From positions 682,001 to 746,000 of the forward strand of contig NZ_JBANRM010000001.1 in the NCBI RefSeq assembly GCF_037154085.1: 64,000 nucleotides of DNA, in the 5' to 3' direction. Positions 1-7,977 of this stretch are shown one piece after another (positions within the stretch are counted from its first letter, which is position 1; every line of letters starts with the position of its first letter). Made by a program: the position numbers and the translations under genes. This DNA comes from Andeanibacterium fulvum (lineage in GTDB: Bacteria > Pseudomonadota > Alphaproteobacteria > Sphingomonadales > Sphingomonadaceae). The notes below the pieces were generated by a model. It ran no database searches, was not told the origin of the DNA, and saw only the letters and a program-made list of their open reading frames with translations.

Positions 1-345
1 CAGCACGTCCACCACTTCCCCGCCGCGCAGGATTTCCACGCGATTGATGATAATGTCACCCTTGTCGGGAATCCACGAGGCGGAAAGCGTGCCCGCACTG
101 GCAAGCGAATCGGGGCTGTCGAGGCGGAAGGCAATGTCGCGGTAATCCCACACCTTCGCGCCATCGAGCCGCTTCTGGACATCCGCCAGCAGCACGGCAG
201 GGCCGGACGTCAGGTCCTTGTCGGCAAGTGCGATCGGTTCCACCCAGTCGGGCGCGGGCTGATAGAGCGGGTTTTCCCCCGCCAGCACGGGGGCCGCGCT
301 GCACAACAGAACCGTAACCAGGCCGAACCGGCTCGCGCGTGTCAT
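1..345 (-). CDS. DUF3857-like secreted protein, N-terminal part (runs off left edge)
   Basis: Only about 115 codons are present; the C-terminal part lies beyond the window. The ATG at 345 is preceded at about six bases by GGGGAG, a good ribosome binding site. The protein begins with a classic signal peptide (basic MTRASR, hydrophobic core, small residues ending PVLA), so it is exported. The mature part, with WVEP near its start and an INRVEILRGGEVVD-like strand, resembles the beta-rich DUF3857 domain that usually precedes a transglutaminase-like core; the latter cannot be seen here. It is divergent from purB. Family call is by eye and moderate; the precise role is unknown. Confidence 0.7.
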   Translation of the reverse strand, partial: MTRASRFGLVTVLLCSAAPVLAGENPLYQPAPDWVEPIALADKDLTSGPAVLLADVQKRLDGAKVWDYRDIAFRLDSPDSLASAGTLSASWIPDKGDIIINRVEILRGGEVVDVL

Positions 346-527
346 ATATTCTCCCCGTTTCGCCCCGCAGGACGTTTCGGGTGTGATTCTGGCAGAGCGC
401 CCGCCGCTCCGCAATCGCAAGCTGGGCCGCTTCGGCGATGCTCTGTTACAGACCCTGACCCTTGCCAAATTCGGGCACTACGCCTAGCCGCCCGGGCAAG
501 ACGTCAATATCAAGCCCGGAGTTGTCC

Positions 528-1853
528 ATGGTCCCCCGCTACGCCCGCCCCGCAATGGTCGCGATCTGGGAGCCGGAAGCGAAGTTCCGCATCTGGTTCG
601 AAATCGAAGCTCATGCGACCGAGAAGCTGGGCGAGCTGGGCGTTGTGCCCAAGAGCGCGGCCAAGGCGCTGTGGGACTGGTGGGCGACCAATCCGGTGAT
701 CGACGTGGCGGCGATCGATGCCATCGAAGCCGTTACCAAGCATGACGTGATCGCCTTCCTCACCTGGGTGGCCGAACAGGTCGACGCTGCAGGTTATGTG
801 GGCGAAGCCCGCTTCATGCATCAGGGTATGACCAGCTCCGACGTGCTGGACACCACGCTGGCAGTGCAGCTTGCCCGCGCTTCCGACCTGCTGCTGGCCG
901 ATCTCGACGAATTGCTCGCCGCGCTCAAGCGCCGCGCTGAAGAACACAAATATACGCCCACCATCGGCCGCAGCCACGGCATCCATGCCGAGCCGACCAC
1001 TTTCGGCCTCAAGCTGGCCCAGGCCTATGCCGAGTTCGACCGTTGCCGCGCCCGTCTGGTCGCCGCGCGTGAGGAAATTGCCACTTGCGCCATTTCCGGC
1101 GCGGTCGGCACCTTCGCCAATATCGATCCGTCGGTGGAAGAGCATGTCGCCGCGAAGCTCGGCCTCAAGCCCGAAACGATCTCCACTCAGGTGATCCCAC
1201 GTGACCGGCACGCCATGTTCTTCTCCGTGCTGGCGGTGATCGCCAGCTCGATCGAGCGCCTCGCCGTGGAAATCCGCCATCTGCAGCGCACCGAAGTGCT
1301 GGAAGCGGAAGAATATTTCTCGCCCGGCCAGAAGGGCTCCAGCGCCATGCCGCACAAGCGCAATCCGGTGCTGACCGAAAACCTCACCGGCCAGGCGCGC
1401 ATGATCCGTTCCTATGCCATGCCGGCGCTGGAAAACGTCGCCCTGTGGCACGAACGCGACATCTCCCACTCCTCGGTGGAACGCTATATCGGCCCGGACG
1501 CCACCATCGCGCTCGATTTCTCGCTCGCCCGCCTTACCGGCGTTGTCGACAAGCTGCTGATCTATCCCGAGCGGATGCAGAAGAATCTCGACCGGATGGG
1601 CGGCCTCGTCCATTCGCAGCGCGTGCTGCTCGCCCTCACCCAGGCCGGGATCAGCCGCGAGGATGCCTATGCCCTTGTCCAGCGCAATGCGATGAAGGTG
1701 TGGGAATCGGACGGCGCTCTCTCGCTGCTCGAACTGCTCAAGGCCGATCCGCAGGTCGCCGCCGCGCTCACTCCGCAGCAGCTGGAGGAGAAATTCGACC
1801 TCGGCTATCACTTCGCGCAGGTGGACAGGCTGTTCGAACGCGTCTTCGGCTGA
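528..1853 (+). CDS. purB: adenylosuccinate lyase
   Basis: Cytosolic enzyme that removes fumarate from SAICAR and from adenylosuccinate in purine synthesis. The 441-residue product has the fumarase/aspartase signature GSSAMPHKRNP at about residues 270-280, the TSSDVLDT segment near residue 100 and the GRSHG motif near 147. I chose the ATG at 528 (MVPRYARPAM), which matches the usual N-terminus of this family; an in-frame ATG at 462 would add 22 unlikely residues. It faces away from the DUF3857 gene and is followed after about 90 bases by a LapA-domain gene. Length is normal and no defects are seen. Confidence 0.97.
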   Translation: MVPRYARPAMVAIWEPEAKFRIWFEIEAHATEKLGELGVVPKSAAKALWDWWATNPVIDVAAIDAIEAVTKHDVIAFLTWVAEQVDAAGYVGEARFMHQGMTSSDVLDTTLAVQLARASDLLLADLDELLAALKRRAEEHKYTPTIGRSHGIHAEPTTFGLKLAQAYAEFDRCRARLVAAREEIATCAISGAVGTFANIDPSVEEHVAAKLGLKPETISTQVIPRDRHAMFFSVLAVIASSIERLAVEIRHLQRTEVLEAEEYFSPGQKGSSAMPHKRNPVLTENLTGQARMIRSYAMPALENVALWHERDISHSSVERYIGPDATIALDFSLARLTGVVDKLLIYPERMQKNLDRMGGLVHSQRVLLALTQAGISREDAYALVQRNAMKVWESDGALSLLELLKADPQVAAALTPQQLEEKFDLGYHFAQVDRLFERVFG

Positions 1854-1946
1854 GCCTGAGGTTGCGCCTTCCCTTCGCGAGCGATCCCGCCTAGCCTCTC
1901 CCCAACCAAGGGTCGGGCGCAAAGCAAGGGATAGGAGACCGCGGAC

Positions 1947-2273
1947 ATGAACATCATCCGCACGATCATCTGGGTCGTGGTCGCGATCCTCCTGCTGGTC
2001 TTCACCGTCAACAACTGGAAAGTTGTCGAGGTGAAGATCTGGGAGGATATCCTGATCGAGACCAAACTGCCGGTGCTGGTGATCATCTCCTTCCTGGTAG
2101 GGTTCCTGCCGCTATGGCTGCTTCATCGCGGAACGCGCTGGCAGCTGCGTCGCCGGATCAGCTCGCTGGAAACCGCCGTTCGCAACGCGGTGACCGCCAA
2201 TGCCCCGAAGGGCGACGATCCTGTCGATCCCATCGATCCGGCACCCGAAAATACCGGCCCCAAGCCGGAATGA
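1947..2273 (+). CDS. LapA-domain (DUF1049) inner-membrane protein
   Basis: A 108-residue protein with two predicted membrane segments (about residues 5-22 and 41-60), the second ending in basic residues (HRGTRWQLRRR), then a short helical region and a Pro/Asp-rich acidic tail. This is the layout of LapA/DUF1049 proteins, small membrane proteins related to the E. coli LPS assembly protein LapA. Here it lacks an obvious LapB partner and sits 17 bases in front of pyrF, an arrangement I would expect to be co-transcribed. A GGAGA-like site (ggagaccgcgga) precedes the ATG. Function in this organism is unproven. Confidence 0.85.
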   Translation: MNIIRTIIWVVVAILLLVFTVNNWKVVEVKIWEDILIETKLPVLVIISFLVGFLPLWLLHRGTRWQLRRRISSLETAVRNAVTANAPKGDDPVDPIDPAPENTGPKPE

Positions 2274-2290
2274 ACTGACGAGAGGCCCCC

Positions 2291-2965
2291 TTGAGCAACC
2301 CAGTCTACCTCGCACTCGACCTGCCGCAACTCGATGCCGCCAAGGCTCTGGCCGAGCGGGTGAAGGCCCATGTCGGCGGGCTCAAGCTGGGGCTGGAATT
2401 TTTTTGCGCGCATGGCCATCACGGCGTGCATGAACTGGCTCATCTGGGCCTGCCGATCTTCCTCGACCTCAAGCTGCATGACATCCCCAACACCGTGGCG
2501 GGCGCGATGCAGGCGATCCACATGCTGGAGCCGGCCATCGTCACGGTCCATGCCAGCGGCGGCCGGGCGATGATGGAAGATGCAAAGGCCGCGGCCGGCG
2601 AACATACGAAGGTGGTTGCCGTCACCATGCTCACCAGCCTCGACGAGAACGACCTGATGCGCACCGGCGTGTCCGGCACCCCGCACGATCAGGTGATGCG
2701 CCTTGCCGAACTGGCCGAGCGTGCCGGGCTCGACGGGATCGTCTGTTCCGGACAGGAAGTCGGCTCGGTCCACAAGCAATGGAAGGACGGCTTCTTCGTC
2801 GTCCCCGGCCTGCGCTTGCCCGACGGCAACAAGGGCGACCAGAAGCGCATCGTCACCCCGCGCCAGGCGCGCGACGATGGCGCCAGCGTGCTGGTGGTCG
2901 GCCGGCCGATCAGCCGCGCGGAAGATCCGGCGGAAGCCGCGCGGGCGATTGAGGCGACGCTTTAA
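2291..2965 (+). CDS. pyrF: orotidine 5'-phosphate decarboxylase
   Basis: Last step of UMP synthesis: decarboxylates OMP to UMP in the cytosol. The 224-residue TIM barrel carries the diagnostic catalytic segment DLKLHDIPNT at residues 59-68 and a C-terminal phosphate-binding region with VVGRPIS. The start codon is TTG at 2291, with GAGAGG about six bases upstream; no ATG fits the conserved N-terminus (SNPVYLALD). It lies directly after the LapA-domain gene and is followed by a palindromic repeat and the convergent lipoprotein gene. Confidence 0.96.
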   Translation: MSNPVYLALDLPQLDAAKALAERVKAHVGGLKLGLEFFCAHGHHGVHELAHLGLPIFLDLKLHDIPNTVAGAMQAIHMLEPAIVTVHASGGRAMMEDAKAAAGEHTKVVAVTMLTSLDENDLMRTGVSGTPHDQVMRLAELAERAGLDGIVCSGQEVGSVHKQWKDGFFVVPGLRLPDGNKGDQKRIVTPRQARDDGASVLVVGRPISRAEDPAEAARAIEATL

Positions 2966-3065
2966 GGCACTTGCATACGGCATCCTCACCGTCAGCTTCA
3001 CTTGGGTTCAGTCGAACTGACAAGGCCGAAGCGAAGCTTGCTTGAGGCTACTCACCACCCCACTG

Positions 3066-3155
3066 CGTCATCCTGAACTTGTTTCAGGATCCATTCCTCC
3101 GGATTGAGGGCGGTCCGCAGGGCGCGATGGATGCTGAAACAAGTTCAGCATGACG
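3066..3155. repeat. palindromic intergenic repeat, 29-bp arms
   Basis: Left arm 3066-3094 (CGTCATCCTGAACTTGTTTC and on) and right arm 3127-3155 are inverted copies differing at two positions, separated by 32 bases. It fills the gap between convergent pyrF and the lipoprotein gene. CTGAACTTGTTTCAG-type palindromes are common in sphingomonad intergenic DNA. It could form a long hairpin in either transcript and act as a terminator or mRNA stabiliser, which is inference. Confidence 0.85.
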
Positions 3156-3255
3156 AATGCGCGGGCATCCGACAGTCACGTCGACGAGGTCGTTTGGGAC
3201 GAGCGGAGCTGGAAGCACTATCCGTGATGGGCGCCCGCCATTCATCCCCGCACCC

Positions 3256-3675
3256 TCAATTATAGATCAGCGCGTCCGAATTGATGTTGTAGCCCATCAG
3301 CTTCAGGCCCTCGCCCTCCTTCACGAAAGTGAAGGTCTCGATCCCGTCGCCTTTCTCGAAGCTGGTCTTGGTGTTGATCACCACGCTCGAGACGCCGTTG
3401 TTTGTGTTGGCCTGCCAGCCCGCCTGCTCGCTCGTCTTCACGGCACCCAGCTTGGTATGAATGGCCACGAGTAGCCGTTCGAAGTCCTTTTCAGACGTGA
3501 CCTTGCGGAATTCGCTCGAGGTGGTGCGCCAGATCGCGGGATAATCCTGCCGGTCGTAATGGGCGTGGAAGCTCTCCACATCCTTGCCGGCCTGTTCCGT
3601 GTTTTCCTTCATACCGCAGGCCGCGGCCAGCAGTGCGAGCGACAGGGCAAACGCCAGACGCAATCTTGCAGCCAT
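3256..3675 (-). CDS. small lipoprotein, NTF2-like/DUF4019-like
   Basis: A 139-residue protein with a signal peptide ending in a lipobox (LLAAAC), so it is probably lipid-anchored in the envelope. The ATG at 3675 precedes a basic MAARLR start; upstream in-frame codons would lack the signal. After the cysteine, the region with FRKVTSEKDFERLL and a beta-rich second half (FTFVKEGEGLKLMGYNI) has the alpha-plus-beta layout of NTF2-like or DUF4019-type proteins. It is convergent with pyrF and divergent from trpF with only 57 bases between starts, so the two may share a promoter region. No function can be named. Confidence 0.75.
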   Translation of the reverse strand: MAARLRLAFALSLALLAAACGMKENTEQAGKDVESFHAHYDRQDYPAIWRTTSSEFRKVTSEKDFERLLVAIHTKLGAVKTSEQAGWQANTNNGVSSVVINTKTSFEKGDGIETFTFVKEGEGLKLMGYNINSDALIYN

Positions 3676-3732
3676 TCTCTCTTCCCCCCACCTGTGCAAT
3701 AGGCGCTGCAAGAGTTCCAAAACGGGCCGAGA

Positions 3733-4374
3733 ATGACAAGAGTTTCGATCAAGATATGTGGAATCACGAATCCGCAGACGCTGGAGGCGACGATCGCCGC
3801 GCGTGCGGATTACGTGGGGTTCAATTTCTACCCGCCCTCGCCGCGCTTTCTCCCGCTTGATCAGGCGGCAAAGCTGGGCGCGCTGGCAGGCAACAGCATC
3901 GCCAAGGTCGGCCTGTTTGTCGACGCGGACGATCATGCGATTGCCGAGGGGGGGGCCGCCGGAAAGATCGACATTCTCCAGCTCCACGGCGCCGAGACGC
4001 CAGACCGGGTGGCAGAGGTGAAGACCCGGTTCGGCTTGCCGGTATGGAAAGTGCTGCCAGTCGCCGCCGGGCGCGATGTCGGCATGGCCACGGCCTATCG
4101 CGACGTGGCGGACTTCATCCTGTTCGATGCCAAGACGCCCAAGGGTGCCCTGCCGGGCGGCATGGGGCTCGCCTTCGACTGGTCGCTGCTGGCGCTCTAT
4201 CGCGGGCCTACGCCCTGGGGGCTGGCGGGCGGGCTCAACTCGCTCAATGTGGGCGAGGCGATCCGCACTACGCATACGACACTGGTCGACACCTCCTCAG
4301 GCGTGGAGAGCGCGCCGGGCGTGAAAGATGCGGAGAAGATCGCGGACTTCTGCAAGGCAGTGCGCGCGGCTTGA
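3733..4374 (+). CDS. trpF: phosphoribosylanthranilate isomerase
   Basis: Third step of tryptophan synthesis from chorismate: Amadori rearrangement of N-(5-phosphoribosyl)anthranilate. The 213-residue single-domain barrel has the catalytic Cys9 in SIKICG and the catalytic Asp132 in ILFDAKTPKG, with GLNSLNV near the phosphate-binding end. In many alphaproteobacteria trpF is directly followed by trpB and trpA; here two secreted-protein genes on the other strand are interposed, and a strong bidirectional terminator follows. Confidence 0.97.
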   Translation: MTRVSIKICGITNPQTLEATIAARADYVGFNFYPPSPRFLPLDQAAKLGALAGNSIAKVGLFVDADDHAIAEGGAAGKIDILQLHGAETPDRVAEVKTRFGLPVWKVLPVAAGRDVGMATAYRDVADFILFDAKTPKGALPGGMGLAFDWSLLALYRGPTPWGLAGGLNSLNVGEAIRTTHTTLVDTSSGVESAPGVKDAEKIADFCKAVRAA

Positions 4375-4444
4375 ACTGAGCCCAAGCGCAGGTAATGTGC
4401 CTCCCCATTTCCTCTCCCCCTGCGGGAGAGGACAGAAGGCCCAA

Positions 4445-4490
4445 AGGAAAAGGGCGGCCCGTCTCCAGGCCGCCCTTCCCTTTATTCGAA
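4445..4490. terminator. bidirectional intrinsic terminator between trpF and a secreted protein gene
   Basis: A perfect 9-bp stem (AGGGCGGCC at 4451-4459, GGCCGCCCT at 4468-4476) with an 8-base loop is flanked by TTCCCTTTATT on the plus side and by a U-rich tract (from AAAGGAAA) when read from the minus strand. It can end both the plus-strand trpF transcript and the minus-strand gene whose stop is at 4505. Confidence 0.85.
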
Positions 4491-4504
4491 CCGGTTGAGC
4501 CGGA

Positions 4505-4960
4505 TCAGAACTTCACGCCCACGCCGACGCCGACCGTGTCGGTATCAGTGAAGTCGCTGAAGTTGTGGCGGTAATAGACCTTGCCGTAGAGGCTCTTGCC
4601 GAACATCTGCTCGACGCCCGCGCCAAGGTGCGGGGTGTCTTCGCCGTCGCTGACGGTGTAGCCGCCATCGACATAGAGCTTGGTAGCTTCCGAAGCCTTC
4701 ACGCCGAGGCGGCCGGTGAAGCCCACGCCGATATCGGCGCCGCCGACCAGAGCCTTGTCGGCGGACACTTCGACACCCGCGAAGGCGGTGCTGCCGAGGT
4801 CGAAATCGTAGCCCGCGGCAATGCCGGCGGTCGCTTCTTCATCGCCGCCGCCCCAGATCACGCCGCCACGCGCTTCGACGCGTGCTTCGTTGGCGAAAGC
4901 AGGCGAAGCCACAGCGGCAGAGGCTGCAACGGCAGCCAGGGTGAGAACAACACGACGCAT
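4505..4960 (-). CDS. secreted beta-barrel-like protein, paralogue A
   Basis: A 151-residue protein with a clear signal peptide (MRRVVLTLAAVAAS..., cleavage near SPAFA-N). The mature part is a run of alternating beta strands rich in Gly and aromatic residues and ends in VGVGVGVKF; a terminal phenylalanine is typical of outer-membrane barrels. It shares length, layout and short stretches (VEARG/VEGRAG, AAGYD, FAGVEVSADK/FAGAEVSADK, GRLGVK/GRLGLK) with the gene at 5235, so the two are paralogues. An outer-membrane location is inference; about 130 residues would suit a small eight-stranded barrel. Confidence 0.85.
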   Translation of the reverse strand: MRRVVLTLAAVAASAAVASPAFANEARVEARGGVIWGGGDEEATAGIAAGYDFDLGSTAFAGVEVSADKALVGGADIGVGFTGRLGVKASEATKLYVDGGYTVSDGEDTPHLGAGVEQMFGKSLYGKVYYRHNFSDFTDTDTVGVGVGVKF

Positions 4961-5069
4961 AGGTAATCTCCTTCAATTCAGCCCCTCGCAAGGGACGAGC
5001 CGGTAGCTAGGAACCGCTTCCTGTCGCCCAAATGAACCCCGCGTTCAGATATTGCATCACCACATAATC

Positions 5070-5089
5070 ATGTTGCCAATACGCAACAT
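5070..5089. promoter_or_regulatory. perfect inverted repeat upstream of paralogue A
   Basis: ATGTTGC (5070-5076), six-base spacer, GCAACAT (5083-5089), about 110 bases upstream of the start at 4960 in an AT-rich pocket. The same GCAACA/TGTTGC words recur upstream of paralogue B, suggesting a shared regulator site. Function inferred only. Confidence 0.45.
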
Positions 5090-5175
5090 ATTCGTTCATC
5101 TGAGCGCAATGTTCCGGCAGGTGCTTCCTCGACGCGAGACGTCCCCCAGGCCCGCCAAGCATGAAAAACACGCAT

Positions 5176-5207
5176 GAAAAAAGGGGCAGCCCTTTCAGGC
5201 CGCCCCT
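5176..5207 (-). terminator. intrinsic terminator of paralogue B
   Basis: Read on the minus strand, a 10-bp stem with one G-U pair (arms 5182-5191 and 5198-5207) is followed by a run of six U. It lies about 28 bases past the stop at 5235. Confidence 0.85.
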
Positions 5208-5234
5208 CTCGAAAGCTTCGAAATCCCGTAGGGA

Positions 5235-5726
5235 TCAGAAGGTCATGCCGATACCGAACAGCGCGGTTTCGTAAGTGCCGCCGTCCTTTTCAGCCATGAT
5301 GTGGCGGAATTCGCCCTTGGCGTAGAAGTTGCCGGTGATGCCCTGCTGCAGGCCCAGGCCCACGTTCCAGGCGCCGACGCAGGCGTCGCACGGTTCGCTG
5401 TTCCAGCCACCGGCGACGTAGAACTTGCCGGTTTCGTTGGTCTTGAGGCCCAGACGGCCCGAAGCGCCGAAGGAAACCTTGGTGCCGTCCGTCAGGATCT
5501 TGTCGGCCGAAACTTCAGCGCCAGCGAAAGCGAGATCGCCGAGAGCGAGGTCATAGCCCGCGGCAACGCCGACGGTTGCATCGTCAAAGCCCTGGCCCCA
5601 GAAATAACCGGCGCGGCCTTCCACGCGGATTTCGTTGGCATTCGCTGCTTCATCCTGAGCGAAAGCGGGGGTAGCCAGAACGGCCGACGCCAGACCGAAA
5701 GCGGCGGCAAACGCAAACTTGTTCAT
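5235..5726 (-). CDS. secreted beta-barrel-like protein, paralogue B
   Basis: A 163-residue protein with a signal peptide (MNKFAFAAAFGLAS..., cleavage after TPAFA). The mature chain shows the same strand pattern as the 4505 gene and ends LFGIGMTF, again with the terminal Phe of outer-membrane barrels. It differs by a short insert with a CDAC pair that might form a disulphide in the periplasm. A GGAG-type site precedes the ATG at 5726. Both paralogues lie on the minus strand between trpF and trpB, each with its own terminator, so they are separate transcription units. No known family is named with confidence. Confidence 0.85.
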   Translation of the reverse strand: MNKFAFAAAFGLASAVLATPAFAQDEAANANEIRVEGRAGYFWGQGFDDATVGVAAGYDLALGDLAFAGAEVSADKILTDGTKVSFGASGRLGLKTNETGKFYVAGGWNSEPCDACVGAWNVGLGLQQGITGNFYAKGEFRHIMAEKDGGTYETALFGIGMTF

Positions 5727-5866
5727 TTTATTCTCCTTGCATCCTTCCGGCCGCTCTCTCTTGCGAAGCGATCCCGGAAAGGCGGCGCCCCCTTAATCCC
5801 GGCCTGTGCATGTGCAACATGACGAATGCTCCGCTGAGCAGAATGACCACAGGGGTGAAACAATAT

Positions 5867-5884
5867 TGCAACACCGCTGTTGCA
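5867..5884. promoter_or_regulatory. perfect inverted repeat between paralogue B and trpB
   Basis: TGCAACA (5867-5873), CCGC, TGTTGCA (5878-5884), with another GTGCAACAT at 5812-5820. It lies in the 248-base divergent gap between the secreted protein (start 5726) and trpB (start 5975) and could serve either gene. The half-site matches that upstream of paralogue A. Confidence 0.45.
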
Positions 5885-5974
5885 CACTCACACCTGCCTG
5901 AAAGTGCAGACACCCCCGGAATGCGCCAAAGCGCTGGACTTGCGCATACCTCTCTGCCAATCGGCGCGGCGGAT

Positions 5975-7189
5975 ATGACAGACCTAGCCAACTCATTCCG
6001 CACCCAGCCCGACGAGCGCGGGCACTTCGGCCAGTTCGGCGGCCGCTACGTCGCCGAAACGCTGATGCCGCTCATCCTCGATCTGGAGAAGGAATATCGC
6101 GCGGCCAAGGCAGACCCTGCCTTCAAGGCCGAGTTCGACAATCTGATGGCCCATTATGTCGGCCGCCCCAGCCCGCTCTATTTCGCGGAACGGCTGACGG
6201 AGCACTTCGGCGGCGCACAGATCTGGTTCAAGCGCGAGGAACTGAATCACACCGGCGCGCACAAGATCAACAATTGCATCGGCCAGATCCTGCTCGCCAT
6301 CCGCATGGGCAAGACGCGGATCATCGCGGAAACCGGCGCGGGCCAGCACGGCGTGGCTACTGCCACGGTCTGCGCGCGCTTCGGCCTGCCCTGCGTGATC
6401 TACATGGGCTCCACCGACGTGGCTCGCCAGCAGCCCAACGTGTTCCGCATGAAGCTGCTGGGCGCCGAAGTGGTGCCGGTGGAATCGGGCGCCAAGACGC
6501 TGAAGGATGCGATGAACGAGGCACTGCGCGACTGGGTCGCCAATGTGCATGACACGTTCTACATCATCGGCACTGCCGCTGGCCCGCATCCCTATCCGGA
6601 ACTGGTCCGCGATTTCCAGAGCGTGATTGGCAAGGAGGCCCGCGCCCAGATGCTGGAGCGCACGGGCCGCCTGCCCGACCTGCTGCTGGCAGCCGTGGGC
6701 GGCGGATCGAATGCAATCGGCCTGTTCCACCCCTTCCTCGACGATGCCGATGTGGCGATGATCGGGGTCGAGGCAGGTGGTCACGGCGTGGACACGGACA
6801 AGCACGCCGCCAGCCTGACCGGTGGCGCGCCGGGCATCCTCCACGGCAACAAGACCTATCTGCTGCAGGACGAGGACGGCCAGATCATCGAGGCACACTC
6901 GATCAGTGCCGGGCTCGATTATCCGGGCATCGGACCGGAACATAGCTGGCTGCACGATATCGGCCGGGTGAAGTATCTCCCGATCAACGATGACGAGGCG
7001 CTGGAAGCGTTCCAGCTCTGCTGCAAGCTTGAGGGGATCATTCCTGCGCTGGAAAGCTCCCACGCGCTGGCGGCCCTGCCCAAGCTGGCCAAGGAATATG
7101 GCAAGGACCAGATCATCCTGGTCAATGTCTCCGGCCGGGGCGACAAGGACATCTACACCGTGGCCGATGCGCTGGGGGCCAAGATATGA
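5975..7189 (+). CDS. trpB: tryptophan synthase beta chain
   Basis: PLP enzyme that joins indole and serine to give tryptophan, working in a complex with TrpA. The 404-residue protein has the PLP lysine K97 in NHTGAHKINN and the glycine-rich phosphate loop VGGGSNAIG. I chose the ATG at 5975 (MTDLANSFRT); the frame stays open upstream to 5810 but those residues do not look like TrpB and run through the inverted repeat. Its last four bases overlap the trpA start (ATGA), indicating translational coupling with trpA-accD. Confidence 0.97.
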   Translation: MTDLANSFRTQPDERGHFGQFGGRYVAETLMPLILDLEKEYRAAKADPAFKAEFDNLMAHYVGRPSPLYFAERLTEHFGGAQIWFKREELNHTGAHKINNCIGQILLAIRMGKTRIIAETGAGQHGVATATVCARFGLPCVIYMGSTDVARQQPNVFRMKLLGAEVVPVESGAKTLKDAMNEALRDWVANVHDTFYIIGTAAGPHPYPELVRDFQSVIGKEARAQMLERTGRLPDLLLAAVGGGSNAIGLFHPFLDDADVAMIGVEAGGHGVDTDKHAASLTGGAPGILHGNKTYLLQDEDGQIIEAHSISAGLDYPGIGPEHSWLHDIGRVKYLPINDDEALEAFQLCCKLEGIIPALESSHALAALPKLAKEYGKDQIILVNVSGRGDKDIYTVADALGAKI

Positions 7190-7977
7190 GCCGCTTTGCA
7201 ACCGCATTCGGAAAGGGCCGCCCTGCCCTCGTCTGCTTCATCACTGCCGGTGATGGCGACACCGCCGCCAATCTCGATGCGCTGGTCGCAGGCGGGGCGG
7301 ACGTGATCGAACTGGGCATGCCCTTTACCGATCCCATGGCCGATGGCCCGGCAATTCAGGCTGCGAACCTGCGTTCGCTGGCCAAGGGCACGACCACGGC
7401 GGATGTTCTCGCCCTCGCCGCGGGCTTCCGTGCGCGCCATCCCGAAGTGCCGCTGGTCCTGATGGGCTATGCCAATCCGATGATCCATCGCGGCGCGGAC
7501 TGGTTCGCCGCCGAGGCTGCCAAGGCAGGCGTGGACGGCGTGATCTGCGTCGACATTCCGCCTGAGGAAGATGCAGAACTTGGCCCGCAATTGCGCGGCG
7601 CAGGCCTCAACATGATCCGCCTTGCCACGCCCACCACCGATGCAGCGCGCCTTCCGGCCGTGCTCGAAGGGTCGGGCGGGTTCCTCTATTACGTCTCTGT
7701 CGCCGGGATAACCGGCAAGCAGCAGGCGGCGCTCGATTCCATCGAGCAGGCCGTGGCAAGGCTCAAGGCCTCCACCGATTTGCCTGTGGCGGTCGGTTTC
7801 GGCGTGCGCACGCCCGAACAGGCCGAGGCGATTGCCCGCGTGGCCGATGGCGTCGTGGTCGGCTCTGCCTTCATCGATATCGTCGCGGCCCATGGCGAAG
7901 AAGCCGCCGCGCCGCTCAAGGAACTGACCGCCGCCCTTGCCAAGGCGGTCCATAATGCACGAGAAACAGTCGCATGA
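7186..7977 (+). CDS. trpA: tryptophan synthase alpha chain
   Basis: Cleaves indole-3-glycerol phosphate to indole, which channels to TrpB. The 263-residue barrel holds both catalytic acids, Glu42 in IELGMPFTDP and Asp53 in MADGP. It overlaps trpB by four bases at its start and accD by four at its end, so trpB-trpA-accD is one coupled unit. The pairing with accD is common in alphaproteobacteria. Confidence 0.97.
   Translation: MSRFATAFGKGRPALVCFITAGDGDTAANLDALVAGGADVIELGMPFTDPMADGPAIQAANLRSLAKGTTTADVLALAAGFRARHPEVPLVLMGYANPMIHRGADWFAAEAAKAGVDGVICVDIPPEEDAELGPQLRGAGLNMIRLATPTTDAARLPAVLEGSGGFLYYVSVAGITGKQQAALDSIEQAVARLKASTDLPVAVGFGVRTPEQAEAIARVADGVVVGSAFIDIVAAHGEEAAAPLKELTAALAKAVHNARETVA

Noticed and set aside
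510..1922. 470-codon open frame antisense to purB
   Set aside because: Same artefact; purB on the other strand is certain.
5810..5974. Upstream extension of trpB
   Set aside because: The added residues include the inverted repeat, do not resemble TrpB, and the ATG at 5975 matches the family start.
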